Positions 27,844 to 35,820 of a stretch of 64,000 bases of DNA are shown piece after piece (within the stretch, counting starts at the first letter, position 1; every line of letters starts with the position of its first letter). The stretch covers positions 186,001-250,000 of the forward strand of contig NZ_JBITTU010000004.1 of assembly GCF_044542075.1 (NCBI RefSeq), read 5' to 3'. Origin of the DNA: Leeuwenhoekiella sp044542075. Lineage in GTDB: Bacteria; Bacteroidota; Bacteroidia; Flavobacteriales; Flavobacteriaceae. The notes beneath the pieces are model-generated. The model was not told where the DNA came from, searched no databases, and saw nothing but the letters and a program-made list of their open reading frames with translations. The position numbers were made by a program, and so were the translations under genes.

Positions 27844-29814
27844 ATGAAAACTAAGAATACACCTCCAAACAAAGTTAAAGATTGCTGCATTACAGGCGAT
27901 GAGCATTCAGAACATGATAACCTTAATGAATCAGGGCATAATCATTCTGTAAATAGTAGTTTTAAATCCTATTTGCCGGGTATTTTCAGTTTTGTCCTTC
28001 TAATAACCGGCATTGCATTAGATTTTTTTGAAGTTGGTTTTTTTAGGGGATGGGTGCGGCTTATCTGGTATCTAGTAGCTTACGTTCCGGTAGGCTTACC
28101 GGTCGCATTAGAAGGATGGAATAGTATTAAGAATGGGGATTTTTTTACCGAATTTCTCTTAATGACCATCGCAACAATAGGTGCTTTTATTCTGGGAGAA
28201 TATCCAGAAGGGGTGGCTGTAATGGTTTTTTATGCGGTAGGTGAAGAGTTTCAACATACCGCGGTGAGTAATGCCAAGAAAAATATTAAAGCATTATTAG
28301 ATGTGCGTCCTAATGAGGCATTGGTATATCGCAATGCTCAGTTTATTTCAGTAGATCCTGATGCTGTAGCAATAGGTGAAAAGCTTCAGGTGCGTGTGGG
28401 GGAGAAAATTCCTTTAGATGGAATTTTAACTTCGGAAAAAGCAACGCTTAATACTGCTGCACTAACAGGAGAGAGTACGCCTGCTTCGGTACGAAAAGGA
28501 GATAAGGTTTTTGCCGGAAGCATTAATCTTGAGCAGGTAATTGAATTGAAAGCTACCGCAGTATTTAAAGACAGTTCGGTAGCGCGTATTTTAGATCTGG
28601 TTCAAAATGCAACTTCCAGAAAATCAAAAACAGAATTATTTATTAGAAAATTTGCTCGTATTTATACGCCAATTGTAGTTTTTCTGGCGATAGGATTAAC
28701 CTTGTTTCCGTATTTTATTGTTGAAAACTATGTGTTTGGAGATTGGTTATACAGAGCATTAATCTTTCTGGTAATTTCGTGCCCTTGCGCTTTAGTGATT
28801 TCAATTCCGCTGGGCTATTTTGGAGGTTTAGGAGCTGCATCCCGCAACGGAATATTATTTAAAGGCGCATCGTTTTTAGATACTATGACTAAAATTAATA
28901 CGATAGTTATTGATAAAACGGGAACGGTAACACAGGGAGTTTTTAAAATAAAACAAATTGTAAATAATACAGATTTTAGTGAAGCAGAATTTATGGAATA
29001 TCTGCTGACACTAGAAGAAAAGTCAACTCATCCCATTGCAAAGGCACTTTTAGCGTATAAGCGTGAGACTTCAGGATTTGAAGCGACCTCAATTGCAGAA
29101 ATTGCCGGTAAAGGTCTGTCGGGTATTGTTAATAATAAAACGGTTTTAGCAGGTAATAAAGCATTAATGAATGCGTACAACATAATCGTACCCAAAGAAA
29201 CTGAAACAATTGTTGAGTCTTTAATCTACGTTGCTATAGCTGGAAATTTTGCAGGTTATGTAGTTATAGCAGACGCGTTAAAAGAAGATGCACACAGAGC
29301 AATTGCTGATCTTCGCAAAGCAGGCATTTCAAAAATCATTATGCTCTCTGGCGATAAAGATTCTATAACTCAACAAGTGGCTAACGAACTTAAACTAGAT
29401 TGGGCAAAAGGAGGTTTATTACCCGAAGATAAATTGAATGAAGTAGAATTACTTAAAAAGCAGCCCGGTGTTTATGTGGCATTTACAGGTGATGGTATCA
29501 ATGATGCTCCGGTGCTTGCTGTGAGTGATGTAGGCATTGCAATGGGAGGGTTAGGGAGTGATGTTGCTGTAGAAACGGCAGATGTAATTATACAAACAGA
29601 CCAACCATCAAAAATTGCAAAAGCCATAAAAATAGGTCATTCTACCCGCAAAATTATTTGGCAAAATATTGCGCTTGCTTTTGGTGTAAAAGCCATAGTT
29701 CTGGTGCTAGGAGCAGGAGGTCTGGCTACTATGTGGGAAGCTGTTTTTGCAGATGTAGGCGTTGCATTCTTAGCAATATTGAATGCGATACGTTTACAAA
29801 AAATGAACTGGTAA
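27844..29814 (+). CDS. Heavy-metal P1B-type ATPase (Zn/Cd/Co exporter-like)
   Basis: A 656-residue P-type ATPase. The N-terminus lacks an HMA domain and instead has a Cys/His-rich tail (KDCCITGDEHSEHDN). It then has the membrane helices, the actuator TGEST, the ion-site motif SCPCALVISIPLG, the phosphorylated Asp in DKTGTVTQG, the HP motif (STHPIAKAL) and the hinge GDGINDAPVL. CPC with the final helix is typical of Zn2+/Cd2+ (P1B-2) pumps. Downstream of a Fur-type regulator, it likely exports zinc. Confidence 0.9.
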   Translation: MKTKNTPPNKVKDCCITGDEHSEHDNLNESGHNHSVNSSFKSYLPGIFSFVLLITGIALDFFEVGFFRGWVRLIWYLVAYVPVGLPVALEGWNSIKNGDFFTEFLLMTIATIGAFILGEYPEGVAVMVFYAVGEEFQHTAVSNAKKNIKALLDVRPNEALVYRNAQFISVDPDAVAIGEKLQVRVGEKIPLDGILTSEKATLNTAALTGESTPASVRKGDKVFAGSINLEQVIELKATAVFKDSSVARILDLVQNATSRKSKTELFIRKFARIYTPIVVFLAIGLTLFPYFIVENYVFGDWLYRALIFLVISCPCALVISIPLGYFGGLGAASRNGILFKGASFLDTMTKINTIVIDKTGTVTQGVFKIKQIVNNTDFSEAEFMEYLLTLEEKSTHPIAKALLAYKRETSGFEATSIAEIAGKGLSGIVNNKTVLAGNKALMNAYNIIVPKETETIVESLIYVAIAGNFAGYVVIADALKEDAHRAIADLRKAGISKIIMLSGDKDSITQQVANELKLDWAKGGLLPEDKLNEVELLKKQPGVYVAFTGDGINDAPVLAVSDVGIAMGGLGSDVAVETADVIIQTDQPSKIAKAIKIGHSTRKIIWQNIALAFGVKAIVLVLGAGGLATMWEAVFADVGVAFLAILNAIRLQKMNW

Positions 29815-29857
29815 CTAACTGGCTTTATGAGCGTAATAAAAATGGTATTACCAAATA

Positions 29858-31039
29858 CTACAAGGTATCTCTGTCTTTTTCCGCTCTGCGTTCTTCTCTA
29901 TTTTGTTTACGTTCTTCTTTTCGGGCAGCTCGTTTTTCTTTAGCGGTTAGATCTTCATCATCATTAAATGCATCTTTAAATTCAATTTTATCATCAGTTT
30001 CTCCTTTAAATGCGCTTATCCAGGCATTTTTAAAAATTCCGCCTATCGTAGGCCAGACACCTGCTTCGACATTATTTAAATCACCTTCAAGAGGAATTTC
30101 GGTAGCCAATGTATCTGTACGTTGATTTTTAAAAGCAAATTTAAAAAAGCCTACAAAGCCTTCCCATAGGGTTTCTAGAAAGCCATCTTCTTTGCCTATA
30201 AGTTTTGTGTCTATAAGTAACGGTTTCATATACCCCTTAAGATATCCGTCTGCAATTGCTAGCTCGCTATACAATTCTACCGTACCGCTATCAAAATCGA
30301 TCCCTGCATAGTAGTTTGTAAAATCATTCAATGCCGTTGCATTAGCTTTCTGTAGTGAGAAGGCAAGATCCATATCAGGAACTTCTTTTATAATATTGAT
30401 ATTTCCGTCAAGTTTCACGTTTCCACCTCCAAAAGAAATACCTGTTGCACTAATAGGAGAGGGAAGTACCCGGCCTTTTTCAACCACATTACGCAGGTTG
30501 TCTGCGGTAAGCTCTAGCTTTTCAATAGCAAGGTCTACATTAGGATCTGCAGCTAATTGTACAAAAGCCAGTTTACCATTATGCACTTCAAAATGGTTAA
30601 TTTCTAAAGGAACAATTTCGGTGATCGCTTTAGTCCAGTCATCAACATCTGCAGTACCACCTTCAGGAGTTGTTTTTTGATCTTCAAAAACGTAGATAAT
30701 TTCGGGGCTGTTCATGGTAATTTCAGCAACAATTTTACCTTTGATTATAGATTTCCATTCTATAGAAATATCAGTCTTCGGGAAATTTAAAAAAGGGACC
30801 TGAGTTCCGGCATCTACTTTATTTAAATAAAGTTTGTTAAGCACATAAGCGCCTCTGTACAGTGCAATATCTACATCATCAACCTGCCCGTAATAGCCCG
30901 GGATATCTGCTAAGGCTTTGTTGATACTGTTTTTAACCAGAGTTGGTAAATACAGTCTAAACGCAATAAGTAAAACAAGCAGCGTGATGGGTAAAATATA
31001 TCGCTTTTTTTTATAGCGTGGTTTTTTTGTGGTAGCCAT
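29858..31039 (-). CDS. DUF748-type AsmA-like protein
   Basis: 393 residues. A basic cytoplasmic start is followed by one membrane helix (YILPITLLVLLIAFRLYL), and a periplasmic beta-rich region similar to DUF748/AsmA proteins follows. These are thought to bridge periplasm and envelope lipids, but the role here is inferred only from family. The C-terminus is a strongly charged repeat (REERKQNREERRAEKDRD). It converges on the metal ATPase gene with a 43-bp gap. Confidence 0.75.
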   Translation of the reverse strand: MATTKKPRYKKKRYILPITLLVLLIAFRLYLPTLVKNSINKALADIPGYYGQVDDVDIALYRGAYVLNKLYLNKVDAGTQVPFLNFPKTDISIEWKSIIKGKIVAEITMNSPEIIYVFEDQKTTPEGGTADVDDWTKAITEIVPLEINHFEVHNGKLAFVQLAADPNVDLAIEKLELTADNLRNVVEKGRVLPSPISATGISFGGGNVKLDGNINIIKEVPDMDLAFSLQKANATALNDFTNYYAGIDFDSGTVELYSELAIADGYLKGYMKPLLIDTKLIGKEDGFLETLWEGFVGFFKFAFKNQRTDTLATEIPLEGDLNNVEAGVWPTIGGIFKNAWISAFKGETDDKIEFKDAFNDDEDLTAKEKRAARKEERKQNREERRAEKDRDTL

Positions 31040-31057
31040 AGTTTACTATTTTATGAA

Positions 31058-32089
31058 TTATGCGTGAATACTTCCGGCAATATCTCTTAGCGATTTTATT
31101 TCTTTCTTTCGCACGACAGCTGTAATTTCAGAAATTATAGAATTAGCTATTTCCTGAGGCGTTATCGCCCCTATATCTAAACCTGCCGGGCCGTAAATCT
31201 TTTCAATAAATAAATCTGCTTTATCAGGTCGAAATTCGATTAAATCATTTAACAGTTTTTCACGACGTTTTACAGAACCTAACGAGCCGATGTAAATCGG
31301 ATTTTTTTCTAGGATATGTAAGAGGAAATTAAGATCTGTAGCGTAATTGTGATTCATCAAAACAACCGCAGAATTCTCATCAATAGACAAGGTGTGACTT
31401 TCTTCAGGACTAATATGTAGTAGGTTTGTAACGCCCGGAAAGTGTTGTAATTCTTTCTGATCTTTAGCTGAAGCAATTACAGTGACTTCCCACCCCATAA
31501 GGCTTGCTAATTGACCCAGTTGTACCGCGTCGTGTTCTGCACCAAAAAGGAATATTTGAAATAACGGATTCAATTCTTGCTGAAAAAAGAGTAGTGCTTC
31601 ATCATTTTCAGGTCTAAATTCTTCCGGTTCTGAATAGGTTTTTATTTTTTCTCCGTTATTCAATAGGATCTCAGAACCTAAACCATGTAAAGGTTTTTCA
31701 ATATCTAAGGAATAGTGTGAGGCAATTTTAAAGGGTGTACGTTTCTCAAATTCTACAGTAAGATTTTTAAAAATCGACTCGTTTACTACAAAGGGTTCAA
31801 TAAGAATATATAAAATGCCCTCACAGCCTAAGCGATAGCGACCATCATAGGTCATCATCTTGGATTGGCGACTTTCAAAAACGGCAGCAGCTTGAAATAG
31901 AATTTCTTTTTCTACACAACCACCACTTACCGCACCGGTCATAGTACCATCCTGAGCGATTAACATTCTAACGCCAGGTTTACGGTAGGAAGAGCCTTTG
32001 AGATGCACTACAGTCGCTAGAACGCAGGAAATGCCTTTGGTATGATACGCAAAGGCATTTTCTACAATTTTTTTAAATTCGTGAGTCAT
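31058..32089 (-). CDS. XdhC/CoxI family protein
   Basis: 343 residues. The N-terminal XdhC/CoxI domain has GAVSGGCVEKEI and RYRLGCEGILYILIEP. A Rossmann-like domain follows (FGAEHDAVQLGQLASLMGWEV), with IGSLGSVKRREKLL and GPAGLDIGAITPQEIANSI. The family sulfurates and inserts molybdenum cofactor into xanthine-dehydrogenase-type enzymes. No such enzyme is in the window. It lies 18 bp upstream of the DUF748 gene on the same strand. Confidence 0.88.
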   Translation of the reverse strand: MTHEFKKIVENAFAYHTKGISCVLATVVHLKGSSYRKPGVRMLIAQDGTMTGAVSGGCVEKEILFQAAAVFESRQSKMMTYDGRYRLGCEGILYILIEPFVVNESIFKNLTVEFEKRTPFKIASHYSLDIEKPLHGLGSEILLNNGEKIKTYSEPEEFRPENDEALLFFQQELNPLFQIFLFGAEHDAVQLGQLASLMGWEVTVIASAKDQKELQHFPGVTNLLHISPEESHTLSIDENSAVVLMNHNYATDLNFLLHILEKNPIYIGSLGSVKRREKLLNDLIEFRPDKADLFIEKIYGPAGLDIGAITPQEIANSIISEITAVVRKKEIKSLRDIAGSIHA

Positions 32090-32231
32090 TGAATAGCACT
32101 AGATTCTGAAAACTTCAGAATAAATTTTAGATTTCTTAACCGTTTACCGAATTTACGAAAGAAAGCCTGAAACCAAATTTTTTAGCATTTAATTGACATT
32201 AGACTTAAATGATACGATGAGACTGTTTGTT

Positions 32232-34079
32232 TCAATTTAACTCTTCCACAAACTTTTTAAACACATCTTTATGTAGCTCTAGATTTAAGTTGGGTGATAA
32301 AGATACCCGTACGATATAATCTTTGTCACCTTCTTTAGTCGTTCCCTGCGTTGAGGTTGCAGGTATCGTCCAGTAACATCCTTTTAACTGACCATAACTC
32401 ACACAATATTTACTCTCTTCTGGAATAGCTGTAATCATCATATTGATAAGTTTGAGATTTAATTCCCTCTTGTAAGTCTCTTTTTCTTCTGCGGAGTCTC
32501 CTTTTGTAGGGAGATCAAGAGAAAAAACAGAGGGTGTAAAGCCTTGTTGCGCCAGTTCTTCGGAAACAAAATTAATTTTAGCAGCTGGTAAGGTTACTTT
32601 TATAAAATTCACAAATTCACGTGTGTTTTTATAAGCTTCTGCAATACGAGCATTCATAGAAGGCAACTGTTCTGCAAGAATTTCAACCTGAAGTGCTGTA
32701 GCCTCGTTATCGCAAATTTTAAAGTGTTTTTCTATTTTTTCGAGTAGGTATTCCGCTTTTTTATTGGCCACGCAATATCCTGCAGTACACTTTCCACCAC
32801 TGGGAAATTTAGATCCGCTTACGTAGGATATGGTTTTTACATCTGCAAGTATACCGCTCTCACTTAAAAACTGAACATTAGGACAAAAAGTTTGATCTAA
32901 GATAAAAACAGGATTAATCGCTTCAGTTCCTTGAGGCGTTTTACGTTTTTTACTTAAGGCTTCTCGTAGCTTATCAAGATCAGGAACCTCAACTCGCGGA
33001 TTAGTTGGAATTTCAGCAATTATGTAAGGCACAGCATCTTCGCGGGCAACCTGATCTAAAACCTGATCTGTACTTTTGACCATGTCGTTATTTCCATCTA
33101 CTGGGAGATCTAGTATTTCTACCCGATCAACACTTGCTGCCACGCGTCTTGCCTGATCGTTTGTACCTCCATAGCAATTAGGCGGAACGATAATCTTTAT
33201 AGCCTTACCGGGATGCTTTTCCAGCGCATCATCAATAAGCCCCATCATTATCGCATATTGAACCGATAAACCCGACGATCCCAAAAGCACTTTAGCCTGA
33301 GTCGCCGTTATTTTTTGTATAGTACTTACGACTTTGGTTTTATTCTTATTTAAATCACTTTCAGCAGAATCAGCTACGGGTTTCCCGGTTAATAGTTGTA
33401 GCATTTTAAGACTGTCTGCTGGCGTCATTGCGATAGATTCTCTTCTTCGTACGTGCTGTATGGGTGCTACATAATCTGCATTTTCCGCTCTATTAATCAA
33501 CAGAATACTTCCCAGTTTATCGTGAAGACTTACTAAGAAATCAATAGACTTATGAATATGTGTTTCAGCAAGATTTATGGTATCAGAAATATAAATAGTG
33601 CTTCCTTCAAATTGAGGTAATGCAGCAGGATTCTCAACTTGTATGAGTTCAAAATCGTAGCCGTAAACCTGTTTTAGACTTTCGGTATTAAAATGTTCAG
33701 GTAAATTACCGGTGTAGGCAATTCTCGTTTTTTTATTAGCCAGCGCATTGGTTCTTAAAATGGCTAGAACAGGCATTGTTTGAGAAGAAAAACTAATAAC
33801 ACATTCCGCTTTAAGTGCATTTATCTTAGCAACACTCCATTCAAGAATACTAGATAATGGATGCCCCAGCCTAATGTAGTCGTACGCAGTAGGTAATTGG
33901 CTTAGGTTTGCCGTACTGATTCCACCAGAATTTAGCAGGTTTTCAAATTCTTCTATAAATTGGCTTTTGGCCCGTTCTTCGTTATAAATATCAAGTCTGT
34001 GAGTAGTTAATCTTAACCAGTCTCCCGGTATATTAACTAACACCTCTTCTATGGCTTTAAGTACGTTGTTATCGTTCAA
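32232..34079 (-). CDS. Cys/Met-metabolism PLP-dependent enzyme family, long form
   Basis: A 615-residue protein with a C-terminal fold-type I PLP domain. SYVSGSKFPSGGKCTAGY carries the expected Schiff-base lysine. ILDQTFCPNVQFL lies where the cofactor aspartate is expected. The first 230 residues form an extra domain absent from ordinary cystathionine gamma-synthases. The reaction is probably a beta- or gamma-elimination or replacement on a sulfur amino acid. It stands alone between two gaps. Confidence 0.75.
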   Translation of the reverse strand: MNDNNVLKAIEEVLVNIPGDWLRLTTHRLDIYNEERAKSQFIEEFENLLNSGGISTANLSQLPTAYDYIRLGHPLSSILEWSVAKINALKAECVISFSSQTMPVLAILRTNALANKKTRIAYTGNLPEHFNTESLKQVYGYDFELIQVENPAALPQFEGSTIYISDTINLAETHIHKSIDFLVSLHDKLGSILLINRAENADYVAPIQHVRRRESIAMTPADSLKMLQLLTGKPVADSAESDLNKNKTKVVSTIQKITATQAKVLLGSSGLSVQYAIMMGLIDDALEKHPGKAIKIIVPPNCYGGTNDQARRVAASVDRVEILDLPVDGNNDMVKSTDQVLDQVAREDAVPYIIAEIPTNPRVEVPDLDKLREALSKKRKTPQGTEAINPVFILDQTFCPNVQFLSESGILADVKTISYVSGSKFPSGGKCTAGYCVANKKAEYLLEKIEKHFKICDNEATALQVEILAEQLPSMNARIAEAYKNTREFVNFIKVTLPAAKINFVSEELAQQGFTPSVFSLDLPTKGDSAEEKETYKRELNLKLINMMITAIPEESKYCVSYGQLKGCYWTIPATSTQGTTKEGDKDYIVRVSLSPNLNLELHKDVFKKFVEELN

Positions 34080-34437
34080 AATAGTTTATTTTAAAGTTGA
34101 TCGCGCGATGGACCTGATTTAATTTATTTTGGAAAGCAAAAAATACGTTTTTTTTGCTGTTACAAAGGTCTTAAAAGTGAGACGCTTTTGCAGCTACAAA
34201 CTAACAAAGATCTTCCTTAAAAAAGAGGTTATTGTATAGAGTCATTTGATTACATGATCTAGTGTGACAATACCTGTGGAAGCAGTAGATTTTTGATATG
34301 TTATTTACCGATACAATATTTTCGGTTTCTTTATTTATAGGCCTTCCCAAGGATTGAGGTGTAAACTAGGTGTACAGTGTGATCTGTTTATCAGATGTTT
34401 AGATTTTTAACTATTACCAGATATTTCGTAAAATAAT
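34080..34437. other. Intergenic gap at the edge of the defence island
   Basis: No ORF, clear terminator or tRNA seen. This is the junction between the core PLP enzyme gene and the 3' end of the leftward defence operon. Confidence 0.5.
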
Positions 34438-35820
34438 TTATTTCATTTCTGTTTGATCATCTAAAATCTTAATTAGATTTAATTTAAGAGATTGACTTAA
34501 TTCGTTAAACTGACTAAAAATTGTACTCGTGTTTTCATTTGCCAATTGCTCTAAATTCCCTATAAAAGGTATTTGATAGGCTTTGACTTCTATTTCCTGA
34601 TCATCGGCTAATGTGTTTTTAATTTGTAACGTTTTAATTTCGCAGGCTTCCATTGATTTAATTGAATTAGGATAGAATAGGATTATTTTTTTTGATTTAA
34701 ATCTAATGGCATAAGAAACCATTTGATAAAGATCTGATTGTGATAATCCTCTTTTTGAATCCTGCTTATTAAGGTTTACAATTTTATACTTAGTATCAGC
34801 AACGATATGATGACTGTTATAACTAAGAAGTAAATCTGGTTTAAGAGCAAAATGCTTAGCGCTATCTAAGTAGGTACTTGAGATTTGTGCTTTTGCCTTT
34901 AGATCATCAATCTCTTTTTCCAGGAAGCCGAAAACAAAGTTTTCAAACACATATTCCATTGGCAACAGAAAGGCAAATAATTGTAAAGAGTTTTTGTAAT
35001 TGAAAGAAACTGAGTTTTCTAAAAACAGCACACAATAATCTCTTACAGTTGCAAACTCTTTAAACATTGGGTTAAACTGTATGCTCCTACATTGATTAGC
35101 TGTAATTGATTCTTCACTTACTTCATCTAGAATAAAAATTATGTCTCTTAAATTTCGTTTAGATTGACTGTCTTTTGATACTGTTAGTAGGAGCTCTGCC
35201 ACATATTTGATACAACGATTAAATTCATTGTCTAATTCGAAAGAATCATAAGAGCAGGGTATGTGATGGTAGTTTCCCCTTGAGATATGATTGTTTATAT
35301 ATTTATTAAAATCGATACTGCCTTTAACCACATTTAAATCTCGTTCTACATTTACATAATGTTGAAAAATAGAGGATGATAATAACTGTTTGGTGTATTT
35401 GCTAAATAGGTAGATTAGAATCTCAAAGAAGTCTTCTTTTTCGTTTGTAAGTCCGGTTTGATAATTAGGAAAGCGCAATTTTCTGCAGTAACTCAGCCAC
35501 CATAGGACATGCGCATTAATTACTTTTATGTCTTCTCTAGTATATTTCCTTTCTTTTTCAAAGAAAACCTTTGGAAGTAGGTTTATGGTTTCTTTGTTAA
35601 AATGAATAACTCCAACATACTTATTTGACTTTAGATGATGATCTTTTCTAAGTAATTGTAAAAACCGTTGAGCTTCTACTTTATCTTCATCTTCATCGGA
35701 GACATTAAAGTAAGTTGATTTTTCTCTTTTGTTCCAGATATCATCCAAAAACAGCTCTAATTCATCAAATTGATTTTCTTCAAAAGGCTCTTGATTCTGA
35801 TATTCAAATAAATTAATCAT
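34438..35820 (-). CDS. mcrC: McrC-like nuclease subunit
   Basis: About 460 residues from ATG 35820, which overlaps the end of the mcrB-like gene by eight bases; a start at 35859 would overlap more. The N-terminal region (about 50-310) matches the McrC DUF2357-type architecture. The C-terminal PD-(D/E)XK site is LKPDLLLSYNSHHIVADTKYK, with Asp, Asp and Lys in the expected order. McrC docks on the McrB GTPase ring and cleaves modified DNA. The translational overlap supports one functional pair. Confidence 0.88.
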   Translation of the reverse strand: MINLFEYQNQEPFEENQFDELELFLDDIWNKREKSTYFNVSDEDEDKVEAQRFLQLLRKDHHLKSNKYVGVIHFNKETINLLPKVFFEKERKYTREDIKVINAHVLWWLSYCRKLRFPNYQTGLTNEKEDFFEILIYLFSKYTKQLLSSSIFQHYVNVERDLNVVKGSIDFNKYINNHISRGNYHHIPCSYDSFELDNEFNRCIKYVAELLLTVSKDSQSKRNLRDIIFILDEVSEESITANQCRSIQFNPMFKEFATVRDYCVLFLENSVSFNYKNSLQLFAFLLPMEYVFENFVFGFLEKEIDDLKAKAQISSTYLDSAKHFALKPDLLLSYNSHHIVADTKYKIVNLNKQDSKRGLSQSDLYQMVSYAIRFKSKKIILFYPNSIKSMEACEIKTLQIKNTLADDQEIEVKAYQIPFIGNLEQLANENTSTIFSQFNELSQSLKLNLIKILDDQTEMK

